A program made the translations under genes and the position numbers. From positions 425,773-489,772 of the forward strand of contig VZRS01015041.1 in the NCBI GenBank assembly GCA_013398055.1: a DNA stretch of 64,000 nt. The letters are read 5' to 3'. Of the stretch, positions 26,301 to 38,153 are shown one piece after another. The notes under the pieces were generated by a model. The model had not been told where the DNA came from. It ran no database searches and saw only the letters and a list, made by a program, of their open reading frames with translations. The stretch comes from Ifrita kowaldi. Its lineage: Eukaryota > Chordata > Aves > Passeriformes > Cinclosomatidae. Positions within the stretch are counted from its first letter, which is position 1; each line of letters opens with the position of its first letter.

Positions 26301-29300
26301 CAGCAGAGCTGCTCCCAAAACAGCAGATGCTGCAGTTCCCTGCCCATTGTGAAGTATTATTGCTTGCCTTTTCTCTCTTTTATGAACTGTCATCTGAAAA
26401 TCTATGTTACTGTTCCCTGTGCTGTTATCAGGTCGTGGGCAGATTGTGCCAGACTTGATGGGAAAACACAACCTCCAAATTGCAGTAACAATCACAATGT
26501 TGTAAGAATTTTTCTAGCAACAAGAAGTGAGGAACTTTGGAAGCTCTCAGTATTTTCTGTGCAGAAAAATGTCCTTCACAATTTCCCTCTGAGGCAAGTA
26601 AGTGTCAGCTCTAGGGACAGAGAGACAAGAGCAATTCAGCGGCAGGCAGGAAGCTTGCAGCAGAGCTGGGAACAGAACCCAGGTTTCCTGGCTCCTCATT
26701 CTTAACAGGAATGCCTTCCCTTTCCCAAACGATAACATAGGGGTGATAAAGAACACGAGAAGCAGTTTATTATCTATTTACTAAGGAGCAAACCTAATAT
26801 CTGATGGTATGAACCTCTTGTGTTGTAAATCACGACCGAGTCAAGGGAGTTGCTCTGGGTAAGTGCATAGAGAATCAGGCCTAAAATCCCCACAGATATT
26901 TTCAAATGTAAAGCCAGATATTTTGTGTTACTAAAGTGAAAAAATTCTAGCTTGAAGCAATGTGTTCTTCTTCCAAAACAGGTAAAACAAGAACGAGAGA
27001 GAAGTACCGAGTGGTTTACACAGATCATCAGAGATTAGAATTAGAGAAGGAGTTTCATTACAACAGATACATTACAATCAGGAGGAAGTCTGAACTTGCT
27101 GCAAACCTAAGACTTTCTGAGAGACAGGTATGGATCACCCATGCAGGTTTTCCTTTGAATTTATAATTGCTGATGAGGAGATAACTGTATGGTTAAGAAC
27201 ACAGAAATGTTAATGCCTCGAGGAACCCAACAGTGCACTGGATTCCCTTGGCAGTAGAACCTAAACTAGAGCTGTGCAATAACCAGGAAATGCAAACACC
27301 AACTTTTTCCCATTCTGAGAACACAAGTTAAGCCACATCACCAAAATCCTGCCCGGATTTCTCTCTGGGCAGTGGTAGCAGGGAGAATTTCTTGCTGAAC
27401 TTTCTAAAGCAGAAGTCCTGGTTCTGCTGAAGCCAATGGGAATTCCATAACCAAATCCAACAAGGTCGTTCTTAGCAGAGATGGAAGTGATGAGCTCCAG
27501 TACGTTCAGGACACTTGAAGGGTTTTGTTCCCTTGGCTGCCTTGTACCTTTTGTTAAAGATTTCCTACATACGTGCTACTCCTTGCTCCTGCCCCATTTC
27601 CTCTCCTCCAAATTCCACTTCTGTTCCCAGAAGATAAATCAAAACACAATCCTGTGATTAGGCCTGATTCACTATTGTTTTATGGGCTCTGCTGAGCAGG
27701 AATAGTCTAAAACCCACCCAGTTGTAGCACCGTCCATCCAACTCAAACCTGTCTCACACAGCACACGCTGAGCTTACAGAAGTGGAGAAGCAAACACCCA
27801 TTTTGCAAATATTTCTCAATCTGCTGCTGAATGCCAGGATTTAATTATTGAAAATTACAGTTATTGCTGCCAGGTATAAAAAATACACTATGTGTCTTTT
27901 TGCTGGCTGTTAAAACATTAAAAACTTGATGTAATTATGCTGAATTTGAATATTATGACCCTGCCTCATATAAACAACCAGTGATATTTACTTGAAACTT
28001 CCTAGTTCAGTGATAATTCGTGATGAATGTTTTTGTTAGTGTATTTGAAGAGGTGAAACAAAAATATGTGATCCATTTCTTTGTCACGTATTGTGGAAAC
28101 TTGGCAACAGCTTTTGCAATATTTCTTCTTCTTCATCATTATCAATATATCGAGAACAAAATGAATTCCAGTTCATACAACCTACATCTCTGAAGTATTT
28201 TTAAAAATGTAAGATTAAGTAAAAAATACCTGATAGACTCCCAGCACCACCCTTTTGTACAAATTAGACAACTCCATCCTATGAGCACAACTGAACACAC
28301 ACTGTTCTATCCCAAGTTCCTCTGCACACCACCTAAAATCTGAATTGATTTTCTGGAAAAGATTTTTTTCTGCCTCTGCCAAGATCCAGAATTCCCTGGA
28401 AGGAATATCTCAAAAGGACAAAGAACAATCACTTCCACAAGGAAGGAAAGATGCAATATCTAATTAAGAAAAAAAAGGCAAAGTGAAGTATTGTTAACAT
28501 AGGAAGGATACAGAAATAAAGGAGATGATGAGGATGAGAAAGAAGAGAGAAAATCAGACTTCAGGGGAAGAGAGATTTGCATGGAAAAAAGAAAGGAAAG
28601 GGCAACAGGCGAAGAACAAGTCAGACAGATGCAACTGGCCCTGTTAGCTTTTAGTCTGACATTACAGACCTGTTCTTACTTGGACTTACTTGATAATTGG
28701 CACATGACCCTGAAGTGCCTACTGATTTCTCTTTGGATCTCTGCTGCAGATCTGCTTCCCTAGTTTAACAACAAACCAGAAAAAAACCTCAGTTCACAGG
28801 CAGGTAAGAACACTGAAGCCCAGAGGGTAATTCTGAAATGTTGGTTTCGTTTTTAGACTGTTTCATCTTTTCATACGTTTTGGCAAATGTGTGAGAGAAA
28901 CTGGATTATCTCTGCTCAATGAGAATGGAAGAGATCTGAGAGGACTTGAGACTGGTTTAATGGAACATAATTTGGTACTGAAATGATACTCCAGAACCAA
29001 GGCAAAAAAAGGAACTGCCAAACATCTCAGATGGCAGCCTGGGACTTAAGAGACCTAGTTTGAATTTACACAGGCTTTGCATGTATTTGAATCCTTCAGC
29101 TGTAAAATGGAATAATAATGCCTCAAGGAGAAGCACACTGAGACTGTCACAGAGAGTCCTTAAGATGTTTTGTTGGGCTTCACCAGTGGTTTTCTTTTAA
29201 AACACAACCTGGTAGCCACAGGTGTTATCACCTCTCACTGTCTCCATTCCAACCATTAGTCTCTTTGCCTTTCTAGTTTCTAGCAAAAAATAACTGAACA

Positions 29301-30578
29301 GACCAGTATTTCTCAGCAAAATATTGATTTCTTTTCTTTGGGTTATAGAAAACGGTGACAGAAGTGTTTCCTTTGCTGTCTGAACAAGAGAACACAACAA
29401 ACCTGAATGAGGTAGCTTGACTTATTACACTGACTAGACATGATCCAGAGCCACTTCCAAGGATAAATAGCTGGAGTGCACAGCTTTAAAGCCAACCCTG
29501 GGGATTCACATCCAAAGCCAGTCCAGTTACCACAGAACATTTCCCACCTTAACAAGTTCTGCAGTATTTTCAACTGACCATTACTCACCTTCAGCTCATG
29601 TCCTCGCTTGTTCCACCCTGCTCAAGATCCATCTTCAGCAGGTCCTTCATTCCTTCCCAAAGGTGGCTGTGTGCCTGCGACAGAGCAGGGACACTGGTGG
29701 CACTGGACTGTGTGGGAAGCAGCTGCAGATTCTGGCTCCATCTACAAATGAAGTAGAAGGCACTCAGCTATTCAGGCACTGCTAGTATAATATTTTGAAC
29801 TAATGTTGTGTATCACTGGTGAAATTCTGCTAGGAATTGAATTTCCACTGGCTTCCACGCTGGAGCTCACCAATTAATGTGCAGCATCCAAGCAGGAAAG
29901 CTTTTGTGCCTCAGTTTATAGGCCAGTAGCAGATTTTGGCTTGCCCTGACTAGGGCATACAGTTTTCAATGCAACAACACTCTTGGATCGTTTTGGCCAT
30001 CACTATGACACATGAGAATCTGTTCTGTTAGATTTTGTTTCAAAAAAATAAATAAATCAAAGCTCATTCCACAAAGAAATAACTCTGAACTAACAACAAA
30101 ATTCACTTTTTATCAAGCTATTAATAAATATTTTATTACCAGATACGAAAGATTACCTGTATGAAAAACAAGCAAACAGCTCTCTTGTCTCAGTTTGTCA
30201 TTGCCTTTCTCAGTGGTCCTCATGCCACTGATTTTCCCTATGATTCTGTGACTAAATACACAAAGGACCACATTGCACTCTGGTAGCAACTGAAAACAAT
30301 TTTCCTCTGCTCCTCTGCAGGTGAAAATCTGGTTCCAGAACCGCAGAGCCAAAGAGAGAAAATTAATGAAGAAGAAAATGACTCACTTCGATGGCAGCAA
30401 TCTCGGCTCTCTGCAGAGTGACTCTGGCTCCGTGAGCCCGATGCCAGTTCCTGACCCACAGACTCATTCAGAAATGCCCAGTTCTTTATTCCCCGCGCCG
30501 CCGCCTCCCCCCGCCGCTCTCCCCATGAGCGGATTGCAGCACGCCGGGACCCTGCAGCAGGTGGTGGCCTCGCAGTGA
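16946..30578 (+). CDS. CDX gene 1: caudal-type homeobox transcription factor, tandem paralogue of CDX4
   Basis: CDS = 16946-17378, 26982-27127, 30321-30578 (837 nt, 278 aa). It encodes a nuclear DNA-binding regulator of the caudal family, whose members set posterior identity and HOX expression. The protein opens MYVSYLLDKDTSMYPG, has a PBX-type tryptophan motif YEWMRK at 132-137, and a homeodomain at about 150-209 with L165, F169, W197, F198, Q199, N200 and R202 (homeodomain 16, 20, 48, 49, 50, 51, 53). An intron splits codons 44/45 of the homeodomain, as in all CDX genes. The tail QSDSGSVSP...GLQ...LQQVVASQ resembles the CDX4 tail more than CDX1 or CDX2, so I read it as a CDX4 tandem duplicate. 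ATG 16946 is chosen over upstream in-frame GTG because MYVS is the family start. Oddities: Arg at homeodomain position 39, and most of exon 1 identical to gene 2. Confidence 0.9.
19826..19885 (+). repeat. Possible MIR-like SINE relic
   Basis: ATGAGGAAAACAATGAGGCTCAGA followed by CTTACCTGAGGTGATCACAACAG recalls the MIR segment that reads atgaggaaactgaggctcaga and then acttgcccaaggtcacacag. Short and degraded. Confidence 0.3.
20871..20888 (+). repeat. (CA)9 microsatellite
   Basis: Nine uninterrupted CA dinucleotides within intron 1 of CDX gene 1. Confidence 0.95.
22556..22850 (+). promoter_or_regulatory. Intronic conserved block 1 of CDX gene 1, putative auto-regulatory enhancer
   Basis: This block matches 42954-43231 in intron 1 of CDX4. 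Within it 22628-22828 (201 bp) is identical to 43009-43209 without an indel, followed by one mismatch and 21 more identical bases. It contains caudal-type sites: CTTTATTG at 22807-22814, CAAATAAAG at 22784-22792 (reverse CTTTATTTG) and TTTTATGA at 22839-22846. It also has a TCF/LEF-type CTTTGAT at 22703-22709. It has no splice-bounded open frame conserved as protein. Shared position and motif content suggest an enhancer under CDX and Wnt input. That role is inferred. Confidence 0.6.
24309..24415 (+). promoter_or_regulatory. Intronic conserved block 2 of CDX gene 1
   Basis: This block aligns with 43741-43870 in the CDX4 intron. Shared pieces are CTGAATG, GATAAGATC, CCTTGT, GCTC, TTTGTGT and CATCTTAACA, followed by a looser match to TTTTGTCCCA. 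GATAAG is a GATA-type site, and CCTTGT/CTTTTGTG resemble SOX/TCF half-sites. Unlike block 1, it has diverged between the copies, as expected of an old duplicate under weak constraint. Confidence 0.5.
26640..26715 (-). repeat. MIR-like SINE relic (antisense)
   Basis: GCAGAGCTGGGAACAGAACCCAGG followed by TTTCCTGGCTCCTCATTCTTA matches the order and spelling of the antisense MIR segment of the form gcagagctgggattcgaacccagg-tctcctgactcc. It is about 75 bp and lies just upstream of homeobox exon 2 of gene 1. Confidence 0.45.
26982..27127 (+). CDS. CDX gene 1, exon 2 (homeobox, first part)
   Basis: It follows the acceptor CCAAAACAG and ends at GAGACAG|GTATGG, 146 bp, entering in phase 1 and leaving in phase 0. 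It encodes Gly145 to Gln193: homeodomain arm, helix 1, helix 2 and the turn. Compared with CDX4 exon 2 I count 17 differences in 146 bases, most of them silent. The protein changes are R for K in the arm, Y for C at homeodomain position 22, and R for G at position 39 (NLRLSERQ instead of NLGLSERQ). Confidence 0.95.
27128..30320 (+). other. Intron 2 of CDX gene 1 (about 3.2 kb)
   Basis: Phase-0 intron between homeodomain codons 44 and 45, ending in the pyrimidine-rich CTGCTCCTCTGCAG. Apart from a MIR-like relic at 29015-29165 I see nothing recognisable. Confidence 0.85.
29015..29165 (+). repeat. MIR-like SINE relic
   Basis: Three consecutive MIR-like landmarks are in order: GAGACCTAGTTTGAATTT, then CTGTAAAATGGAATAATAAT, then GCCTCAAGG with a following GAGACTGTCAC. 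The middle piece closely matches the MIR phrase ctgtaaaatggggataataat. This is among the clearest old SINEs in the window. Confidence 0.55.
30321..30578 (+). CDS. CDX gene 1, exon 3 (homeobox end and C-terminal tail)
   Basis: It begins after CTCTGCAG with VKIWFQNRRAKERK (homeodomain recognition helix) and ends at TGA 30576-30578. The tail has a Ser/Asp patch SLQSDSGSVSP, a proline run (FPAPPPPPAALP) absent from the CDX4 copy, and the terminal LQQVVASQ that matches CDX4 HQVIVSE in position. Same phase and splice position as gene 2. Confidence 0.93.
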   Translation: MKIWFQNRRAKERKLMKKKMTHFDGSNLGSLQSDSGSVSPMPVPDPQTHSEMPSSLFPAPPPPPAALPMSGLQHAGTLQQVVASQ

Positions 30579-31975
30579 GGCTGCGGGGGAGCCACGGCGG
30601 CACCGAGCCCACGGACCCAGCACCGGAGCACTACAGGACCCGGGGGGGGTCCCCAGCGTGACACAGCCTGGGGCACACAAGCTTCAAGTACGGTAAACCA
30701 AGAGCCACCTGCCAGGTGTGCAGCACAGCACGAGCTCCCAAGGGCAATGGAACTGCAGGGGTCCCTCGGGAAGAGGATGCCTGGGCCACAAGGCAAGGAG
30801 CCCTCCGGCCTGGGAGCAGCTGGGGAGGCACGGGGAGGGAGAGCCCAGGAGCGGACACAGCCACTTGTTCCACTGCAGACACAAAAAAAGCACAAAACGT
30901 GCCCCAGGCAATCAAGCCCACGCTGCTGAGGCAGCTGGACCGAGTGTCTGTCCCTCACCCCCAGGAAAGAGAATATTCCTGCTCCTTTGATCTCCACACA
31001 GGTTCCATGTACTGATCCCACTTGCGGACTTGACACATGCATCTTGATAAATGCAAACCTGGCTGATGTGTTTTAACCCATTTGATGGAAAGCCTGGAGC
31101 CGGGTGGTTGCACTCACTACATGTTAAGGGCAAAGGTCAGGGATGAGTTTTTGGAATTTTTTTGGGTTTGACAGGTATGATTTCCAATGCTCCATCCACA
31201 CACTGGTATAAACAGGCACTCTTCAGTCTCACTATAAATGTTTTGAAAGCATTCTGGAATTGTGAATCTTGGCCCAAGTTAATTTTTGGACAAAGAAAAT
31301 TCATGTCAGATTCATTTTGGGTCCTAAAAGAGAGCAAAGCGGGGGAGAAATTTTAAAAAGCACAAGTATTTTGAAAAGTGACTGGATTTCATGAGACAGC
31401 AGAGCCCATGGATAAAGATGTAATAATTGCATTCAACCAATTTTAAATCTGGTCCAGTTTTATGAATTATTGTGACACTAATTAAATTTGAGAAGTCAAA
31501 TTAATAGAAGACAAAGCAAACAAAATACTTCGCTTAAAATTAAGCTCTCAGCATTTTTCATGTGGTCTCAATTCCTGAAGGGCTGATCCCTTCCATACTT
31601 AGCAGAATTTGGTAGGTAATCAGTACTTAAGAATAATCTGAATACTTACTTCCCAATGATTCCCAATGTGCAAAACTTTTGTCTGCAAAGGGAAAATTTT
31701 TACAGCATGTGAGTGATTTGGGAATTTATACCCTCTTTGTCCAAAGCAGTTTAGAAATTTAGGATGCCTATCCTCAGGAATTTCCATCAAGGTATCCCCT
31801 GAAATCTCTCTGTCACTGTTGCAAACAAGACTTAGGAGCATTAAGTCATTTAGGCACTACATTCTTGGGTTTGAGCTTTAATTATAACAAATAGTACTAT
31901 TAGAGTATCAAAATGTTGGTAATGTGAATTACTTTGTATATAAAGAATTAAAATAAATGCCTTTTTTCATAACCA
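30579..31975 (+). other. Probable 3' UTR of CDX gene 1
   Basis: No coding sequence follows the stop. The first clear AATAAA is at 31952-31957, followed by a T-rich stretch, giving a 3' UTR of about 1.4 kb. The first few hundred bases are GC-rich like the end of exon 3. The exact end is inferred from the signal only. Confidence 0.45.
31952..31957 (+). terminator. Polyadenylation signal AATAAA, CDX gene 1
   Basis: Canonical AATAAA about 1.37 kb after the gene 1 stop, followed by a T-rich element (CCTTTTTTCAT). Confidence 0.45.
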
Positions 31976-34900
31976 TTTTGCAATGTGCTATCAGCTACTG
32001 CAAGTGAACCTGCAGATTTTCATGATTAGTGTGTTCTCGAACTGCAATATCAAACTTAAAAGAAGGGTGATGTAAAAGAGTTCAGAGAAATTAGAGGAGC
32101 ATGGGAAGAGCAGGATGTTTCAGGGAGCTGGCAGCTTTCACTATTTCATAATTTTATTTATCATTTTGTTTGCAAGAAGGACAGTGCTAAACAAAGGTAG
32201 AGTTCAACTTGAAATGGAGAAGGTACATTGTAAAATTCCCCCTCATTCCTGTCACAGCAGCGCTCCATTTGCTGCCAACAGCACAGGGAACACAGGGCAG
32301 AGGAAGAAGCTGCAACTCAAAGTTCAGCAACAGAAAGTCTCCAACTGATTTCCACATGGTAGGAAAAGAGGAACATGACAAAGAGCACGTGGGAACAAAA
32401 GGGATTTCCCATCTGCATCAATGAGCACTGCAACCAAACTGCTCTCCCAAAAGAGAGCCATTGGACCTACCCAAAAGAGGAACCCCCTGGAAACACACAG
32501 CACAGCCATTGTGCTGGCAGAGGGAAATGCTAGAGCTTTTATTCACAAATACATATATATTTAACTTAACAGAGACTAGAGAAGCTTCAACAGGAAAAGC
32601 ATCCTCACATTGGCCAACTAAACAGAATTGTGCACGCAGACTAGAGAAAAACCAATAAAAAAATTCCAGATTTAGGCTTTCAAGGTAAGAATACAAAGGG
32701 AAACTTTGGCTTTTGTACTGATATACGATAAATTAAGACCTAGTTCTAGCTAAGCGATCAGAAGCCTGGCCCCAGGGTTCTGCAGAATCAAGTGCACAGC
32801 TACCTATTTTAATCACATTTTCATGACACAGCTTAATTTTGCATTAACATTTCTAAAAGGAAACAAGTACTTCAAGGAAGAACTTTAAGAAATCTGTCTG
32901 AACACAACTTCTTTCTCTTTAAAATTATTTAAACATCATTCAAAGCGAGTGGGATCTGGCAGAACGACCTGGTTTATCTTGTTTACATGTAGAAGAGTTA
33001 TTGAGGAAGATAAGTGACCACTTTGAAGATCTGCCTCATTTCTGCTCCAGTTTGCTGAAAGCATGCTTGCTATAGGTTGCTATGTGTTTCCAATCAGAAG
33101 TTGTTAAGTACACAAAATAAGGCTGGATTTTATTTGCAGAAGCACATGTTCAAAGGTTAAAATTTATTGCTCCAAAAGCAGTATCTATAAACCAGGGCAA
33201 TACCTTAGAGATTATTAACCTTCTAGTTATGCCAGTGGCTGTTTTAAGTAGTTCAATTTTTTTTTGTAAGAATTCGCAGCAATCTCTCCAGTTAAGTATT
33301 TCCAATGGGCTCTAATCCTTTAAACAGTTGCCCACCAAACCCCAAAGGAAGTGATTTTTCTCTAAGAAACCTGTGCAGTGCTGTTAACTTGCTGTACTCG
33401 GTCCAAATAAAAACAAGAGAGACAGAAAATTGCAGACAAATCAACTGAAATTGTTTGGGTCCAGCAGTGTGGGTTATGAAATACTGGTGCCATCCTCAGG
33501 CTAATACTCACTTTCTTCCTGACTTCGAGTATATCAAATAACTCATCACTTTTATCACATCTGAAAACTCAGGACACTAAAGCAGAGTACTGTGAAGATT
33601 GATTGGTTGTTAGGGAAGTGCCTTGAAGAAGAAAAGCATACCTTAGGCTACATCACAGGAATATCTAAGCCCTTAATCCTAATTGTGACTAAAAGAACTA
33701 TCAAAGAATATCCAATTTTCAGAGGAATTCACTAAACTTTAAAACCCGTTTTCCAGCAAGAATTGTAATCTATATGATACAAAAAAATCAAGCAGTAAAG
33801 CAAACAGCACCTTCTACCAAATCTTCTAAGCAAAATACACAATTCAAAACGATATTTCTAAAACAAAACCTTCAATTATTGCTTAGAGGTTATGCAATCA
33901 TTAGGGTACAGAGGAGAGAGCATCAAGTATGTGACGCCTTCTACCCAAGGAGGAGATTCAAAGATACATTAGTTGTGGATGTTACCATAAAAATTAAAAA
34001 GCAGATTCCTGCTTTAGCTCCCTTATTTGGTTTGCTGGGGCAGTCCAGGGGCACTGAAATGCCACATCCCTGCAAATGACTCACAGACACATTTCAGATG
34101 GCACTGGATGTTAGTTGGACACAATATTGTGCAAAACTCACCAGGTAAAGAAACAGGCACAGATTTTATGATAACAATGTTTGCCAGCTGTCTTCATACC
34201 CAAAGAGCACAAATTCTTCCAATTCTCTAAAAAACAGGTTCTTAAATGTCTCACAATAAACAGAGAGGATTAATTAAGGACCTGGATGCTCCTTGTTGTC
34301 TAAGCCACAACAAACAGAGTCCTTCTAAGGTGGGAGAGCTTCACCTGGGCAGTAATCCCAGAGATAAATGTGTGGGGCAGAAATGCCAGGCTGCCAGCAC
34401 CATAAAGCTGTGAGTGGCAGGCAAAGAGGGAAGGCAATCGATTCCTTTGTTACCTCCTGCAAGAAACCCCACAGCAGATGATGCCTGGAGGATTCACAGG
34501 GAGCACCCAACAGTCCCACCCAGCTACACCTGGGCAGGATGGATTAGCTCAGTACCGGGGAGCCCTGCACTGCTCAGGAAGGAACCAAATCGATGGCAGT
34601 AGAGGATTTGCTGTTCCTTTTCACGGTTCTGCTAAAGAATTGATTTACCCTGGGGTTCACACACAGCCTCTGTAACTCCTGCTGAATTCAAGCTGCTTGT
34701 GGAGCAGTAAGGAATGCTCTTATTTCTGTCAGTATTGATTTTGAAGCAGAAGTTAAATTATTTCTATTTCAGAACAGTAAGACCCTCCTTTAGCTTCAGA
34801 CCATTCCTTCCTGGCAAAACTGATGTGGCTTATCCATGAAATATATTAAAAAACCACATTTTAACATTTAGAAATTAAAGGTAAGCCATTGTTAGCAGCA

Positions 34901-37900
34901 GTTAGAAAAACAGAAGTGGGGTAGATAGAAGGGTGAATACAATCAGCTCTCTACCAGCCACTTTTCATCATTTTTCAAAAGGATTTGTTAACAACCAAAA
35001 CGTCAGAGCATGAAATTAAACCCAAAACCACTGAGGAAGGCTTCACAGACAGCTGGCATCTTTATTTCTTCTGTTGCTCTCTTATGAAAAACAAATCCCC
35101 AGTAGGGATCAGAGACACAGGGCAGAACTGAAATTTGTGCTATATCCCTTCTTCTTTTCCCCAGAAGATTGAGTTCAGCAAGTGAGAACAGCTCAGTCAG
35201 CAGTGCTCATTCAGCTCTCTGGGCTGTGCCGCATCTGCCACGTGCAACTTAGCACATGCTTACATTTCAAGCCCTGAAAATGAGACCTAAGTAGGGTTCT
35301 GTATATTAAAAAGCCCAATTAAAAACGGCAAATAAAATTTTCAGAAGCTTTGTGTTTGTAGAAGCTTCAGTAACAGCAAAAGCCACCTCTTTAGCTGTGC
35401 TTCAAAATTTTAAACCCATCTATCTTCCTTCATCACTAGTTGGGTTTTTTCCCAACAGAACTGTCTTCAGCTGACAGCAAACCATGTCAGGCTGACCTTT
35501 CCTCAACATTCCTACAGCTGACTAAGAATGTACATGCAAAGCCCAGCTTGAATATAGGGTCAGTAACACCTGGAAAATACTGCATTAGAACTACCAGCAA
35601 TACAGAGTTCCCTAACAAAGTCCTTAGGCAGCCATTCCCATGAAATTCCAAGCATGCAGCTATAAAGGTACGGGCAAGAAGCATTCCTAAGCCTGCAGTG
35701 TTATTGGAGTGGTCATCTGGAGGCAAGAAAACATCTGTTCTTATCACCTGAGCCACAAAGGGGCACATGAAGCTCACCTGCTTTTTGATTCTCCAAAACA
35801 CAAGAGATTTCACATCATTTTCACGCTTCAAAGACAGACAGATTATTGTCTTCTTATCTCCATATAAAAGGAAGAGTAATTTTATGAGGAAGGGTTCCTA
35901 ATAAAAACTATCAGAGTTGTAAACACCTTTAATGTAAGTTATCGTTGTACAGGCAAGTTTTAAACTACCAGTAGCTCTGAAATTGCAGTTTTAATAGCTG
36001 TCATTAAAACACTTAATTGCACGTTTGTGATTATGTTATTATTCCTGGGTTGGAATAGCTCTCCAGAACAGCTCATATACAATAGTGCACCATCTCCACT
36101 GCCTGTACAAACAAACCTTTCAAGTTCCAATGGTGAGCACCACACTTGTTATTATTGATAGTTTTTCATCAACCACTTGCTAGAAAACTAGAAAATTTTC
36201 TTCCCCAAGATCTCAAAGTACATTTGATTTAACACAGATAAAACTTCACTTTAACAACCACTGAGACAACTCCCATGGACACTGGTCTAGCAGATAAATT
36301 ACACCTGGCGTTTGGACAGGTGGAGAAAAAAACAACCTCGGAGTTCAGTTTTCCTGGCAATCCATCTCTCCAAAGTCTGTGAAAGAGCACAGCACTCCTG
36401 CTGCTGGTGCCACACAGATCTGTCCTGTTCTGCCTTTACCACCCACCACAGAAAAAGGTACAAATACAAGACTCCAGAGGGCTGAGATTTCCGGATGTGC
36501 AGCCCACTGCCTCAGAGCTGCTGGCACTTCCCCACCACCCCAGGGAGTCCGGAGAGGGCCCATGTTCCACCAGCACTTTACACAGGCACAGGCAGCACAC
36601 CAAGCTCTTACTCCACTCACTGCCATCCCTGCACAGTCCAAGGCAATGGCAGTTCATTTTTTTCCCTTCTTTTTTCTATTCCCGGAAAGCCATGCCCCCC
36701 AGAAACGTCTGTGGAACTGCAGCCTAAGTTACTGCACTGAAGTTGCAGTGGTTCTGTGGCTCTGAAGCTGCTGACGTGCTGGGCCTGAGAAGGAAGGAGC
36801 TGTGCATGGCCCAAGAAATGATTCTTGGAAAGGCAGACTCAGATTAACAGTCAATTAGCTCTCAAAAAACACCAACCCCAACATTTTGGTAGCCTCAAAC
36901 TACACAACAACATGCAAAGGTACCTCTCCTTTTTAATATCTCCACCCTGCTCTGCTACACAAAACAGGAGATATCAGACCCAGGGTGCAGATCATTTGAA
37001 CACTGCCATTTTAGTTATCTCATTCTCACTTTGGTGTTAAAAATCTGCAGTCCTGCCCAGCAATCTTATCCTGCTATGTAAATCTTTTTAAACAAAATGC
37101 CTTATTCAAAGCTTACTATTGTTAGCTGATACCAAATCAGTGTAGCAAATTGCCATCGGAGTATCTTGATCTAATTTTGTTCTGGAAAGAATCGAAATAG
37201 ATCTGAAGAAAATTCAGATAATGGAACAGGCAAAACAAGAAAGGGAAAGGAGGAGCATAAACAAAAGATAAAAGAAGAACAGAGAATAAAGGATAAAGCT
37301 CTGAGATACAAAAAGTAGGATTAAGTGATACTGAAATTGTGGGGGGTACGTGCACAGACATCCCAGAAAGCAAGAGGAACACCAGAGATTAAAAATGTTA
37401 CAATCATCTACTGCAGAATATGAAATTACATCATTCACAGGGATGTGAAAATGGTGTGTTTGGGGGAAGTCAATCAACAGGTCTGAGCTGAAATCAGAGC
37501 AGCCAATGTCCCGTCAGTGGATTGCAGATGCAGTCAACGGAGCCAAAACTTCCCCTCCTGTGGATCTGCCTATGAGTGACAGCTCTGCACAACACTCAGC
37601 AATCCATGGGGATTTAAATGGGGGTGGAATGCTCACAAACAGGCTAAAGATTCTAAGGACATAGGAAACAGCTCTTCTTTAATTTGGATGACATTCAGTA
37701 CTGAAAAGTCTGTGGGCTCTCAAAAATTGTGTTACAATTCCTTGTTTTTCAAGATAAAGGGAATAAGAGTCTCTTTCCATTTATTTTTAATGTCTATTTT
37801 TATGAGAGTACACCAATTACGAAAGATCTTATTTTTTCCATGTCCTATCCAATGATACAACTTGCCTCAACATTCTGAGGATCCCAATGCTCAATGCAGA

Positions 37901-38070
37901 ATTCTGTAAATATAGCAAAATTAATTACAAAGATTTTGCTACACTCCGCAGTAAAACTCCTTTCCCTAAAAAGCCCAAACCCAAAGAGAAGAGGAATATC
38001 TTTCTTGTCTGTAAGTACACACTTAGAATCCTTTAGTGCTGGAATTAGAAGGGATGTGTGAATACGAGTA
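31976..38070. other. Spacer between the two CDX genes, no gene recognised
   Basis: About 6 kb of AT-leaning sequence with only short frames. Nothing resembles a domain, RNA gene or young mobile element. The next recognisable item is the conserved upstream block of CDX4 at 38071. Confidence 0.5.
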
Positions 38071-38153
38071 GTGTCAAAATACAAAGGATACTGAATGAAA
38101 ACCCACACCTCTGTAAAGGGAAACAACTCATTGTAATTTGCACCTCTTTTGCA
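38071..38153 (+). promoter_or_regulatory. Upstream conserved block of CDX4 (paralogous to 15617-15697)
   Basis: Contains ACACCTCTG, AACTCATT and TTTGCACCT in the same order and spacing as the block about 1.3 kb upstream of gene 1. It lies about 1.36 kb before the CDX4 start codon. A candidate distal promoter or enhancer element kept after duplication. Confidence 0.5.

Larger units (their letters stand above)
17379..26981 (+). other. Intron 1 of CDX gene 1 (about 9.6 kb)
   Basis: Phase-1 intron with GT/AG ends, about twice the length of the matching CDX4 intron (4.9 kb). It contains two blocks shared with the CDX4 intron (22556-22850 and 24309-24415), a (CA)9 microsatellite, and a few old SINE-like relics. 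I saw no other gene in it. Confidence 0.85.

Noticed and set aside
30464..31042. 192-codon minus-strand frame opposite CDX gene 1 exon 3
   Set aside because: Antisense of a GC-rich exon and 3' UTR, with no domain or start context.
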